Assembly (NCBI GenBank): GCA_951799425.1
Contig: OX637394.1
Location: 37,298,001 to 37,362,000 of the forward strand
DNA: 64,000 nucleotides
DNA from: Ilex aquifolium
Lineage: Eukaryota; Streptophyta; Magnoliopsida; Aquifoliales; Aquifoliaceae
Reading direction: 5' to 3'
The notes under the pieces were generated by a model. The model did no database searches. It was not told where the DNA came from and saw only the letters and a program-made list of their open reading frames with translations. Within the stretch, counting starts at the first letter, position 1. Each line of letters begins with the position of its first letter. Made by a program: the position numbers and the translations under genes. This document shows positions 21,378 to 32,578 of the stretch, in pieces.

Positions 21378-23522
21378 ATGAACATCGACCAAGACCCACT
21401 CGAGGATGCGGGTGACAATTTTGAAAATGTGGATGTCAACCCAAACATGCAAGGGGGTGGAAACTTTGACAATGTCGGTGCAAATCCAAATGCTCAAAGG
21501 GGTGGGGGATTACCCGAACCTAGGATGCCTAACCCAAGAATGCAATATCCCCCTCCCGATGCTTTCGATAATGAGGATGCTAACCCGATTATGCAAAGGG
21601 GTGGGGGATTGCAACCACCTATGATGCCCAACCCACGAGTGCAATTTCCCCCACCTAGGAATGAAGGGAACATCCAACTTGACCCTCCACCAAGGACAAT
21701 GCGGGAGTTCCTTCAACCAACCCGTAGTGCCACACCATCATGCCTCGTTCTTCCCGTCCAAGCTCATCTCTTTGTAATCAAACCATGGATGTTGCAACTA
21801 CTCCCTAAATTTCATGGGGTCGAGAAGGAAAACCCGTATAGTCATATAAAGTCTTATGAGGAAATGGTTGCAACCTTTATCCCAAATTACAACATGGAAG
21901 AGATAGCGAGGATGAAATTGTTCTCTTTTTCGTTGGAGGGTAAGGCAAGAATTTGGTTTGATTCCATGGGGCCTCGGACCATGTTATCTTGGGACCATAT
22001 AGTTTCATTCTTTTTAAAAAAAAAAATTCCGGTTCATAGAACCACTTCTTTGAAAAAAGAAATTCAAAACTTTTCTGAAAAACCAAATGAACAATTCTAT
22101 CAGTGTTGGGATCGCTACAAAGAGTTGATTCACGCCATACCACATCATGGTTTTAAATCGTGGTAATTGGTGAGTTTCTTCTACGAAGGAATCTCACCAA
22201 ACCATAGACAATTCATTGACATGATGTGCAATGGTGAATTCTTGAACAAAGACCCTGACGAGGCCCTCGACTACTTTGGTACCTTGGCTGAAAATGCACA
22301 ATCTTGGGATGTTAGGGATCCAAGTGATGTACCTAGGACATTGCCAGTGAGTGGTCAATCTCAAAGGGGAGGGATATATGACTTGAAAGACCGGGAGGAC
22401 CTACTTTCACAAATTTCCAAATTGTCTAGGAAAGTAGATAGCCTTGAGGTGGAAAGGAGACGAGAGGTGTCTCATGTGTCAAGAACCGAGGAGGCTTGTT
22501 CTATTTGTGGTGGTGTCGAGCATTCCACATCGGAGTGTCCGAGCATTCCGGCACTTAAAGAAGCATACCATGAACAAGTCAATGCCTTCAACCAACCAAG
22601 GCAATCATTTCCTTCAAATTCCAACACTTACAATTCGGGGTATCGTGATCACCCTAATTTCAGTTGGAGGAATGAGAACCCCATCCCCTATGGTTCCAAT
22701 ACATACACCTCTCCTACACCTCCCAAGCAAGGTCAGTACCAATCCCAATACCAAGGCCAGGGGCAAGCTTCTAGCTCCCAATACCCACGGTCCAATCCGC
22801 AAGGGTACCAATCCAATCCTGTCCCACAGAATTTCTCCCAACAAGGCCCATATAGTTCTTCTAGCTACCAACCACCTCATAAAAGGAGTCTAGAAGATGT
22901 GGTCCACGCCTTCATTCAAAGCCAAACCACCTTCAATAAGGACATTTCGGCTCAACTCACAAAGATCACCAATCACATAAGCTTGTCTCAACAAGAGAAA
23001 GGAAAATTCCCCTCTCAACCACAACAAAATCCCAAGGGCCAAAATGTGATTGAATCAGTTGAGCCCGCCCAAGAGAGTTGTGAGCACCTCAAGGCGGTCA
23101 CCACTCTTCGTAGTGGCAAACAAATTGAAAAGACCATAGTGCCAAAGGTTCCACCCAAGGCACAATTGCCAATAGAAGAGTCCATTGAGGGTGAGGCCAA
23201 GGAACGTGTGGTCGAAAAAGGTGAAATGAATAAAGACAAAGAAAATGAGCAAATTGAAAATGAACATGTGATTTATGATAGCTTGTGTTTTCCTCCTATG
23301 CCTGCCCCCTTCCCCCATCGTTTGAAGTCACCTGTCAAGGTGGCTAATTATTCTGATATTTTAGACATGTTTAAGCAGGTAAAAATCAATATCCCGCTCC
23401 TCGATGCCATCAAGCAAATACCGTCATGTGCCAAAATTTTGAAAGACCTATGCACGGTAAATCGGAGGCTAAATGTCCGGAAGAAGGCATTCTTGACAGA
23501 ACAAGTCCATTCTGAGGACTAA
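21378..23522 (+). pseudogene. Element B gag, one stop, then frameshift into protease
   Basis: Starts at the ATG at 21378. Residues about 18-95 are internal repeats (NPNMQ-GGG, MPNPRMQ). The gag core follows (MLQLLPKFHGVEKENPYSHI, KLFSFSLEGKARIWFDSM, YQCWDRYKELI). A TAA at 22164-22166 interrupts it; the same frame goes on to 23522 with a coiled region (LLSQISKLSRKVDSLE), a complete zinc knuckle CSICGGVEHSTSECP, a Gln/Pro-rich linker, LRSGKQ, and the start of the protease region. A deletion of about 5 bases near 23508, relative to A, then ends the frame. It would build the virus-like particle; the single TAA is its main defect. Confidence 0.88.
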
Positions 23523-24525
23523 CACTCATCCCAAATTCAAAGATCCCGGTTGTCCAACAATTGCCATCACTATAGGAAATTGTCGGGTTGAACAAGCATT
23601 GCTTGATCTGGGAGCAAGTGTCAATCTCCTTCCCTACTCCGTGTATCAACAACTCAAGCTTGAGGAGTTGAAACCTACTTCAATCACACTTCAACTTGTG
23701 GATCGTAGCATCCGCACACCAAGGGGAGTAGTGGAAGATGTGTTGGTTCAAGTTGATAAGTTTTATTTTCCAGTCGATTTTATTGTATTAGACACTCATC
23801 ATGTTGCTAATCTTAGTTCCCAAATCCCCATGATACTTGAGCGACCTTTCCTTGCTACATCTAATGCAGTGATAAATTGTAAGAATGGTTTGATGAAATT
23901 GGCATTCGGGAACATGACCATGGAACTTAACGTTTTCAATTTGGCAAGGCAACCAGGGGATGACGAGGAGGCAAATGAGGTCAATAGAATTGACACGTTG
24001 ATTGAGGAGCATTTGGAGTTAGAAGGGATGTTGAAACTCAAGGAGGAAGAATTGGTTGAATTGGAGAAGTTGGATGATCAAGAAAAGGTGGAAGAGTTGA
24101 AAGGGATGGAAAGGTGGATCCCCACATTTGAAGAGCTACCTAAACAAGAGAAGATAATTTTCCCTTCGGATGAGAAAAATCCAAAATTGGAATTGAAGCC
24201 ATTGCCCGCACATTTGAAATATGCTTATCTTGGCGATGATGAGACTTTCCCGGTAGTCATTAGCTTTACCCTAACCGTGGAACAAGAAGAAAAGCTTTTG
24301 GGGGTATTGAGAAAGCATAAGGGAGCGATCGGGTGGACTATTGCAAATATCAAGGGAATCAGCCCTATAATTTGCACCCATCGCATCTATCTTGAGGAAG
24401 ATGCTAAAACCTCCCGACAACCTCAAAGGAGATTGAATCCGAGCATGAAAGAAGTAGTGAAGGATGAGGTGTTAAAGCTACTTGATGTGGGCATTATCTT
24501 TCCAATTGCGGATAGCAAATGGTAA
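23523..24525 (+). pseudogene. Element B aspartic protease and linker
   Basis: Continues the pol reading frame after the frameshift. Active site LLDLGASVNLLPYSVYQQL (Asp-Leu-Gly-Ala as in A), VDRSIRTPRGVVEDVLVQV, second strand IPMILERPFLATSNAVI, where A has ILGRSFL: the usual Gly of this motif reads Glu in B. The linker to RT runs to a TAA at 24523-24525 caused by loss of one G in the DSKW segment, judged against A and C. Protease would process gag-pol. Confidence 0.85.
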
Positions 24526-25721
24526 GCCCCACACAAGTCGTCCCAAAGAAATCCGGAGTCACAGTGATTGAAAATGAGGAAAATGAACTCATACCTACAA
24601 GAGTCATTACCGGATGGAGAGTTTGCATCGACTACCGGAAGCTCAACGCTTGCACACGGAAAGATCATTTCCCAATGCCGTTTCTCGATCAAGTCTTGGA
24701 AAGGGTAGCAGGGCACCTATTTTATTGTTTCCTAGATGGGTACTCTGGCTACAACCAAATTGAGATCGCATTGGAGGACCAAGAGAAGACTATATTCACC
24801 TGCCCATATGGTACCTTTGCCTATCGCCGTATGCCGTTCGGATTATGCAATGCCCCGGGGACCTTCCAGCGGTGCATGATGGGGATTTTTAGTGATATGG
24901 TGGAGAAAATTTTGGAGGTCTTCATGGACGATTTTTTCGTGTTTGGTGATTCCTTTGATGGATGCTTAGAGAACTTGGAGAGAGTATTGGAGAGATGTGA
25001 AGAAAAAGATCTTGTGCTTAATTGGGAGAAGTGTCACTTTATGGTGACAAAAGGAATCGTATTGGGCCACATAGTATCAGCAAGGGGCATTGAAGTTGAC
25101 AAATCCAAGGTGGAGGCCATCTCCAACCTTCCCACGCCGACAACTATCAAGGGAATCCGGTCATTTCTGGGCCATGCAGGTTTTTATCGCCGATTCATTC
25201 AAAATTTTAGCGCATTGGCCCAACCCCTGACCAATTTACTGTCTAAGGAGATTCCCTTTGAGTGGTCGGATGAGTGCGAGGCATCGTTTAAAAAACTAAA
25301 AAGCATGCTTGTCACGCCTCCTATCATGCGACCACCCAATTGGGATCTACCTTTCGAGCTCATGTGTGACGCGAGTGACTACGCGGTCGGCGCAGTGCTT
25401 GGTCAGAGGAAGGACAATCGACCGCATGTCATACACTACGCTAGCAAAACACTTAATGAGGCTCAAATGAATTACACTACCACTGAGAAAGAATTGCAAG
25501 CCGTAGTGTTTGCTCTCGATAAATTTCGTTCATATATCATTGGTTCACCTATTGTTGTCTTTACTGACCATTCTGCCTTGAAGTACTTGTTATCTAAGCA
25601 GGATGCGAAACCAAGACTCATTAGGTGGATCCTCCTCCTACAAGAATTTGACTTGACAATTAAAGACAAAAAAGGAGTTGAGAATGTTGTGGCGGATCAC
25701 TTATCCCGGCTGGTGGTGTAG
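24519..25721 (+). CDS. Element B reverse transcriptase and RNase H
   Basis: One open frame of 400 residues, though separated from the protease by a one-base frameshift. [22 protein letters not shown] at about 28-47, [19 protein letters not shown], catalytic VFMDDFFVF (Asp-Asp), then [11 protein letters not shown]. RNase H from about 270: [53 protein letters not shown], giving the Asp-Glu-Asp-Asp acidic set. It would copy element RNA in the particle and could be catalytically sound if expressed. It has no ATG of its own at a natural start. Confidence 0.9.
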   Translation: MVSPTQVVPKKSGVTVIENEENELIPTRVITGWRVCIDYRKLNACTRKDHFPMPFLDQVLERVAGHLFYCFLDGYSGYNQIEIALEDQEKTIFTCPYGTFAYRRMPFGLCNAPGTFQRCMMGIFSDMVEKILEVFMDDFFVFGDSFDGCLENLERVLERCEEKDLVLNWEKCHFMVTKGIVLGHIVSARGIEVDKSKVEAISNLPTPTTIKGIRSFLGHAGFYRRFIQNFSALAQPLTNLLSKEIPFEWSDECEASFKKLKSMLVTPPIMRPPNWDLPFELMCDASDYAVGAVLGQRKDNRPHVIHYASKTLNEAQMNYTTTEKELQAVVFALDKFRSYIIGSPIVVFTDHSALKYLLSKQDAKPRLIRWILLLQEFDLTIKDKKGVENVVADHLSRLVV

Positions 25722-27100
25722 GAGACTAATGAGCATATTCCTATTCCCGACTCTTTTCCTGATGAACATTTACTTTCAATCCATTCAGTTTGTCCTTGGT
25801 ATGCTGACATTTGTAATTACCTTGCAACAGGACAAATACCGCCACAATGGAGCCTGGAGGATAAAAGATGATTCATGGCAGACGTGAAGTATTTTTACTT
25901 CGACAATCCGTATTTGTTCAAATATTGCCCAGATCAGGTCATGAGGAAATGCGTGCCCGAAAATGAACAATGAAACGTCCTTGCATTCTGCCATTCCCAA
26001 GCTTGTGGCGGACATTTCTCGGCAAAGAAAACTTCGGCCAAAATTTTGCAGTCAGGTTTCTATTGGCCCTCTCTCATTAAAGACTGTGTTTCATATAGTA
26101 AGGCATGCGACAGATGCCAACGATTAGGTAGTGTGACCCGCAGAAATATGATGCCCCTTTCCCCCGTCCTTATCATAGAAATATTTGACTGTTGGGGCAT
26201 CGATTTCATGGGTCCATTCCCCATGTCTTTTGGTTATCTGTACATTCTTCTGGCGGTGGACTACGTGTCCAAGTGGGTAGAGGCAATCCCAACCAAGACT
26301 AATGACCACCGGGTCGTAGTCAAATTTCTCAAAGAGAACATTTTCTCGAGGTTTGGGATGCCTCGTGCAATGATCAGTGACGGTGGATCCCACTTCTATA
26401 ATAGGTCATTTGCATCATTAATGTTTAAATATGGCATTACACACAAAGTATCCACTGCATACCACCCACAAACCAATGGCCAAGCTGAATTAGCCAATAG
26501 GGAGATTAAGAATAGCTTGGAAAAAATGGTTAACCCGAACAGGAAGGATTGGTCAGTCAGATTTAAGATGCCTTATGGGCGTACCGTATTGCCGATAAGA
26601 CTGTTTTGGGTATGTCTCCCTACCGGCTGGTTTATGGAAAAGCTTGTCATTTACCGGTTGAAATGGAGCACAAGGCCTACTGGGCCATAAAGACCTTGAA
26701 TTTTAACTTGAAAATGGCCGGGGAGCAGAGAAAGTTGGAACTGAATGAATTGGAAGAGATCCGAAGAGATGCATATGAGAGTTCCAAAATTTCAAAAGAA
26801 CGGGCTAAATTTTTTCATGATAATTCCATCACACGGAAATCATTTGAGCCCGGGCAAAAAGTACTCTTGTATAATTCTCGTCTCTCAGTGTTCCAAGGAA
26901 AACTAAGATCCCGTTGGGATGACCCCTATTTTGTCGAGGCGGCCTACCCCAACGGAGCGGTAGATATCACAAACCCTAAAGATGGCCAAACATTCAAGGT
27001 CAATGGCCAAAGACTCAAGCCATTCTTTGAGGGTTTTGAGGGACAAGTGGTGGAGGAGGATTTAGTTGACCCGGTATACTCGGAATTGATGGAGGGTTAG
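25722..27100 (+). pseudogene. Element B integrase, one frameshift
   Basis: Zinc head [11 protein letters not shown] with CDRCQ downstream (the first His-His pair is partly blurred by stops near 25870 and 25971). Core: [13 protein letters not shown] (first Asp), [12 protein letters not shown] (second Asp), [12 protein letters not shown] (Glu). A frameshift near 26550 separates this from 26606-27100, which holds [15 protein letters not shown], a long helix ([20 protein letters not shown]) and the C-terminal [20 protein letters not shown]. No chromodomain, as expected for Athila. It would insert the cDNA. Confidence 0.87.
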
Positions 27101-27304
27101 CTAGGGATTATTCCTTCTACTGTACAGTTTCGTTTACTTATTTATGTCAATTTTATTTTATGTCACTCACTTGATGTGGTTGTATAGATTGGGTTCTCTT
27201 TGATCCAGATCTTGGTGTTTTTGTCGAAAGCGCAATTGCGAGGTGTTCTCTTACCCTACTTATCTTTTTTATTGTCTTCCATTGCATACTATATCTTTTT
27301 TGTT

Positions 27305-27340
27305 GCATTGAGGACAATGCATGATTCTAGTTGGGGGGTG
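27305..27340 (+). other. Conserved hairpin and internal polypurine tract of B
   Basis: Hairpin GCATTGAGGACAATGC (27305-27320; 6-bp stem, AGGA loop) followed 8 bases later by AGTTGGGGGGTG (27329-27340). This 12-mer is identical to the tract touching the 3' LTR (30963-30974). Element C has the same pair at 33846-33812 on its strand. Position between pol and ORF3. Confidence 0.85.
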
Positions 27341-29152
27341 AGGTGCACCATTTGTATGATACACCAAGGTTGTTTGGAAATTTTTGATTTTTGCTTGAAT
27401 TAGTGAAAAATAGGTGAAATTTTTGAAATTTTTTGATGAAAAAAATATCTAATTGTTGATCTGTATTCCTTCATGATGCATTTGTGTGAGTTTGATGACA
27501 TGTTGATCTTTGTTGTGAACTTTGTGCACATGAGTATTCTATGGAAGTTGATCCTATGCATGAGTATCATTTAGGCATTGATTTTTGAACTCAACTATAT
27601 GTGACTCTTGAATGTGTAATTTTGGCAATTTACGGATTGGATTCATGTTTTTAAGCTTGACATAAGTAGTGGAGATGAGTAAAGACCCTTGAGAGCTTTA
27701 GTGCCAAATCCTTTTTGGAGGGAATTTACAATTACTCAAAGAACATTTTTTTTTGTCAAGTTGTTCAATAGTCTCATTATGTTTGTGTTGGTTAGTGCAT
27801 TTTGATGGTAGACTGATTTGTCTTGAACATATAATGCCCTCCCATGCGGACCTGGAAGTGATCTTAGGCCATCATTGAATATTTTGAGCCTTTACCCTTT
27901 TTCTTGTGCAAATATTATCCCTAGTGCCGTGATTGAGCTTATTTAAAATTCGTTTCTATGCCACACAGTTGACCAAGCCTATGAAAATAAGAAAGATATA
28001 GCTTACCTTGGTTGTTCCTAAAAGCAGAAATGAGTGACTGCAAAAGCAAAGGAAGTGTGGTGTGGAAACCCAAACAAAAGGGATAAATGATGTTGAAACT
28101 CAAAGAGTTCAATGGAAAAAGAATGAAAATCCAAGAAAAAAAGAAAAAAAAAGGGTGAGAAGAAGAAAAGAAAAATGTTAAGGATAAGAAGAAAAAGAAA
28201 CGAAGAATGTGGTGACGGGGTGAGAATCAAAATCCCATGAAAAGGGAAGTGGTTTTTCTAGAATAAAAGTCTCTCACTCGGAACAACCCTCTTTGTTACC
28301 CTATATCCTTCATTTCAATTTCCTAGATACCACCCCAAGGCCCCATTATAACCCTTAAAGTCCTAAGTGATCTAGAGAAGTTGGGAGGTGCATATTTCAA
28401 AGGGAATGATGAGTTTAGTCTTATTACCTAATGCCCTAATTTTCTGTTCATGAGACTATGCCAAGTTCGCTTTTTTTTCATTTATTAACTTCATTTTTGG
28501 ATTACATGTGAGCACACTTTGTTTTGAACACAAGACTCTATCTCACATGTACACATGGAGTGCATACCAGGATAACTTGAGTGTATTTCATTGCTAAGAG
28601 TGTTCCTTGGTGAATTTTTGCATTGAAGCTGAATTTGTCCAGCTATTCGAATGTGAATCCTGTTGTGTAACTGTTCAAATTACTTGTTTAATTCACACAC
28701 ACGCAAGTTGAAAATGAATGTGTAGGTGCATACTTTAGACTAGTATCTAAAACTATGGGTTTGCTCATGTTAGCCTAGTTCAATCATTTGAGAAATTTGT
28801 TAAATAACTCCATGCTTGCAAGAATGAGGGAATATTGCTCAAGTTTTTGATATTTGAAAAGGATTAGAACTATGTGTGTTGTTTGAATCCGTATTTTCAT
28901 TTTGGGATATTCATTTTGATAATTAAAGAATAGAAATCCATTCCCTATATGTTGAATGCATCAAAGTCTTAAATCACTTTGCAATTTTGATAATGACTCG
29001 GGCATGATGGATCAAATTGTGGAAAATAAGTGGAGTACATCTTTTGAAGGGAGTTGGAGTCACAAGTAATGTGATGAAATGTCTAGGAAGGCCCTAAGCT
29101 GGATTGGAGTGGTGGTATGCTCAGCAGGAGGAGTTTGGCAGACAAAGCAGAA
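27341..29152 (+). other. Element B pol-ORF3 spacer
   Basis: Non-coding. Holds a strongly purine-rich segment at about 28090-28210 (mirrored as pyrimidine-rich 32870-32990 in C) and otherwise AT-rich sequence. No gene seen. 29251-29512 is the leader of ORF3. Confidence 0.7.
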
Positions 29153-29250
29153 CAGTGCCGGTACTGAGTACCGGTACGGTATGGTACCAGTACTAAGCAC
29201 CGGTACGCCAAACCTTCTGGAGTCGAGGTACCGGTACTGAGTACCAGTAC
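29153..29250. repeat. CCGGT palindrome array upstream of ORF3 in B
   Basis: Starts AGTGCCGGTACTGAGTACCG and has about five dyads (GTACCGGTAC, GGTACCAGTAC, GCACCGGTAC, GGTACCGGTACTGAGTACC), ending in the flank ACGATTTGCCTGAC that also follows the LTR array. It is therefore a duplicate of the LTR array placed 263 bases ahead of the ORF3 start. Confidence 0.88.
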
Positions 29251-29512
29251 GATTTGCCTGACACGAGAAAAAATTTTAGGGCTTTTTATTTAAACCCCTC
29301 GTTAAACCCTTCATTTCCCCACTTCTATTCCTGCCCTATTTCTCTCTCCCTCACTCGAAAACGCTCCAAGGTTCCCTCTCTACTTCCCTCTCAATCCATA
29401 AAACCTCCCTTGATTTTGCTTGCTTTGGACAATCCTCATCGGATAAACCCTGTCCTTGGAGCCGAAATTCCTCAAAGTCCTCCATCTCCTCCAGTCACTT
29501 CAAGGGATCTCA

Positions 29513-30697
29513 ATGGCTCGCACTAAGAGGCCAGGACCAGGACCCGAGCCCAGTTCCCCTCCTGCCAGGGTCTCCTCTAGCCGCAAGAGAGGCGGCGAAG
29601 GGTCAAGTGAGGACCTAGAGGAGCAGAGGAAAAGGGCTAAGAGGGATGCTCGACGCCAGTTGATCGAAGGTAAGGGTGTGACCTGTGAGCGTTTTTTGGA
29701 TAAAATGTCCCTTTCCCCCATTCATCCCGTTGTGAAAATCATTGAGGGGCATGAGATGCATTTTTGGTTCAAGGAGATTGAGGGTTACAACCTGGCATTG
29801 GTGAGGGAATTCTACCGTTCGTTAAAATTGGTTGAGGTTGCTGTTAGGGAGGTTCTGAGAGCGAACGTTAGGGGAAATTTATTTATGGTGACCCCTGACG
29901 TCATAGCCACCCTTCTTGGAAATTATCAGAGACCTCCATCTTCCCAACCTGTCTATCCCTACAACATGGGTAGAGCTAAGACTAAGGCAGAGTTTGTCGA
30001 TTTGATGTATGAGGATCCGGCTGAGTTCAAGGGAGTGGTTCATAGTGGTGGGTTGAAGCATGTTTATGGGCTTCTCAACAAACTGCTTCATTATAACCTA
30101 CTCCCAAGGGCTGCAGAAAAGAAACCAAACGTGGAAAAGCTGGCCATCCTGGATGCTGTTGTGTCGGGCAAAACAATTGATTTTGCCCTTGTTATTTGGG
30201 AAGTTATGAAGGACTTTGCCATCACAGAGAAGCCATTGACCAACCTGTCGTATGGAAGCTTGGTTACCCGACTGTGTGACCATTTTAAGGTTAAGGGCTA
30301 CGCATCAGAAAAGCTCACTCCCCCCGAGACTGGGGCCATAGGCAGGGCCAGTAGCCAGAAGAGGAAGGCTATAGGTCGTGCGGAGCGAGCTCAGCTTGAT
30401 TCTGATGAGGACTTTGTACCGACCGCACCCACCATGCCATTCAAGCATGTTTCAGCACGCTCAGTCCCTAGGAGACTTGATGCACTAGAAACGACAGTGC
30501 ATGGGATTGAGGCCTCGGTTCAGGGAATGATGGCGATGATGAAAGAGATGTACATGCACACATTCCCTGGGAGACCCATCCCAGAAGTTCCTACTGCACC
30601 TTCAACCTCCAGGGTAAATGAAGAAGCGGAAGATGATGAGGAGTCTGAGGAAGAGGAAGAATCTGAGGGTAATGATGAAGAGAGTGATGGAGAGTAA
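29513..30697 (+). CDS. Element B ORF3, putative plant transposon protein
   Basis: 394 residues, uninterrupted. The start chosen is the ATG at 29513 (MARTKRPGPG); the frame is open slightly upstream but with no ATG. Residues 1-50 are basic with nuclear-localisation-like RKR and QRKRAKRDARR. Residues 72-275 are the conserved family core (HFWFKEIEGYNLALVREFY, FMVTPDVIATLLGNY, LLHYNLLPRAAEKKPNVEKL, GSLVTRLCDHFKVKG). Residues 320-345 look coiled-coil (RLDALETTVHGIEASVQGMM). Residues 369-394 are a Glu/Asp tail. No signal peptide or membrane span, so it looks nuclear rather than an envelope protein. Function unknown. Confidence 0.88.
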   Translation: MARTKRPGPGPEPSSPPARVSSSRKRGGEGSSEDLEEQRKRAKRDARRQLIEGKGVTCERFLDKMSLSPIHPVVKIIEGHEMHFWFKEIEGYNLALVREFYRSLKLVEVAVREVLRANVRGNLFMVTPDVIATLLGNYQRPPSSQPVYPYNMGRAKTKAEFVDLMYEDPAEFKGVVHSGGLKHVYGLLNKLLHYNLLPRAAEKKPNVEKLAILDAVVSGKTIDFALVIWEVMKDFAITEKPLTNLSYGSLVTRLCDHFKVKGYASEKLTPPETGAIGRASSQKRKAIGRAERAQLDSDEDFVPTAPTMPFKHVSARSVPRRLDALETTVHGIEASVQGMMAMMKEMYMHTFPGRPIPEVPTAPSTSRVNEEAEDDEESEEEEESEGNDEESDGE

Positions 30698-30962
30698 GGA
30701 GTGATTGTGTTAGTATAGGATTTTGTGTAGTTGGGATGGGAGATTAGGCTATTTTGTTCTTTTTAATGACCTACTCCATTTTGTACTCCAACTTCGTTCA
30801 CATTAATATAAACCCTCAATTGTTCCATCTTACTCATTTTCATGTTGTTAATTGCATTTTGATTGATTGAATGATTGGTTGTTGAATTTGATTGAATGTG
30901 TTGCTATTTTCGTTGTGTTGTGCCGGGGAGTGAATTTTTTGCTAAGGGACTAGCAAAACCTA

Positions 30963-30974
30963 AGTTGGGGGGTG
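30963..30974 (+). other. 3' polypurine tract of element B
   Basis: AGTTGGGGGGTG directly abutting the 3' LTR at 30975; primer site for plus-strand synthesis. 30698-30962 is ORF3's 3' untranslated sequence. Confidence 0.9.
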
Positions 30975-32573
30975 TGATTAGCACAAAACTTTGTATATTT
31001 TAAGGTGCTAATCAGCTCAGTTCACTTGTTTTTGAAGATTAAATGATATGAGTTATGATGATTGAAGTCTTAACATCAATATTTTGTGTTTGCAGTCGAA
31101 AGGAGCTAAATATGGTTTGTTAAGGCCTGCCCATACCACTTGGGATGAAAGGAGATGAAAAGATAACTTGGGGACAGCTCAGGAGCAAAGAAATCAGAAG
31201 ATTCAGACAAGGATGTAGAATAGTACCGGTACTCAGTACCGGTACGATTTGCCTGACAAGCCCAGATTCTGCAGATCTGCTCTGCTACCTCGAGGGTCCC
31301 ACCATAAATGCTCCCACACTCCTCTGACACGCCCACAACACTGTTCATCAGGCCCACACCTTCCTCTAAACTCTAGAGCTAAAGCTTTAAATGAAGAGAG
31401 AGAGGAGAGGAGGAGCTGGGTGTACAAACAAACTCTGCACACCCCTGTCCAGGTCATCCAGGCTGCACCCTACTGATGGGGGTCACTTCAGGGAGCTACA
31501 GGACCACGCCAGGCACGGTTTTTTTGGGAGGAAAATCTCTCCAATGATCAGCATTCGGGGATAGAATTGAAGGATATATAGAGAGAGAAGCTCTAGGCGT
31601 AGAAGATGATGAATAGTAGTTTTAGAGAGAGAAAGTTGTGATTTTTGCATTTCTTCTACTGCATTGTCTTGTAATCAATGATATGAACCTTTAGATCTTC
31701 ATTGAATGTCATTAATGTCATTTTCCCTTATGTTCATTGCTAGTTTAATGCTCTCATTTAAGTTCTACCATTAATGCTTCCAAGTTGTTCATGTTCATAG
31801 ATATAAAATGGATTTTCATTTCGTTCACTTCTAGTCTATGATTTCTTGCACTTAGTTACTTCAAAACTTCATATCTTTACAATGCATTATCTTTCCATTG
31901 TCATTTTCATTTCAAGTATGAGTAACTAAATCCTTTTGTTGGCAAGACCAAGGGGAATCCCCTTTTTTGGGTATACCATTTCAACTCTTTCTACTCCCTC
32001 CCTTTAGAGTCCAATGGTTCGGTTTGACCGGATTGAAGGTGGATGATTTGGTGAGTCTTTGATAAACCGTAGGCCTAGTCACGGTTTATGCTTAGATACT
32101 CACCGACATCATCCTCGGCCTTCCGTGAATCAACCGTTCATTCATGCTCAATCGGAGGAGTGATTTGAGTTGAGATAGTATACCCATTGGAGGGACCTCT
32201 TGGGATTGCCAACACTTGCTTCTTCATTTCATTTTCACCAAAATACATTTTACCAAACAACTTTCCACCACAAGAATTGCTACACTTTCTTTTCCCAAAA
32301 CCACTTTCAAATTGGTTTACTTCCTTCCCCGTGGAAACGACCTTGGAATACCACCAAGTAAAAGACAACCCACGAAAGTCTCCTTGCGATTGGGGAGCAT
32401 TTTTGTGCATTCACATATCACATTCCCACTAACCTATTTCCTTTCCTATTGCCCTTTCTTTTCACACTATCCCAAGGGAGCGTGACCTCCCTTCCCGTTT
32501 GAATATACATCACACATACACTTTGGGGGATAGTATTTAAAGGGTTAGGAATAGGACTGCTTTTGCTCAATCA
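30975..32573 (+). repeat. 3' LTR of element B
   Basis: 1599 bp, TGATTAGCAC to GCTCAATCA, followed by the CACAC target duplication (32574-32578). Its CCGGT array (about 31222-31246) has two dyads; the 45 bases that add the extra units in the 5' LTR are absent. Confidence 0.95.
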
Positions 32574-32578
32574 CACAC

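Larger units (their letters stand above)
19522..32573 (+). mobile_element. Complete Athila-like Ty3/gypsy element B
   Basis: 13.05 kb, LTR 19522-21165 and 30975-32573, both ending TGATT...AATCA, flanked by CACAC at 19517-19521 and 32574-32578. Order: LTR, tRNA-Asp primer site, gag, protease, RT, RNase H, integrase, hairpin with internal polypurine tract, spacer with CCGGT palindromes, ORF3, polypurine tract, LTR. By eye the LTRs differ by about 20 substitutions plus one 45-bp indel, so the insertion is recent compared with its host C. One stop and three frameshifts break gag-pol; ORF3 is intact. Confidence 0.95.

Noticed and set aside
28018-28230. Phe/Ser-rich minus-strand ORF in B's spacer
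   Set aside because: Opposite strand of a purine-rich, non-coding tract, mirrored in C at 32753-33160.
29513-30697. ORF3 as a retroviral-type envelope gene
   Set aside because: It follows pol as an envelope gene would, but I see no signal peptide, membrane span or glycoprotein-like Cys pattern; the ends are basic and acidic.
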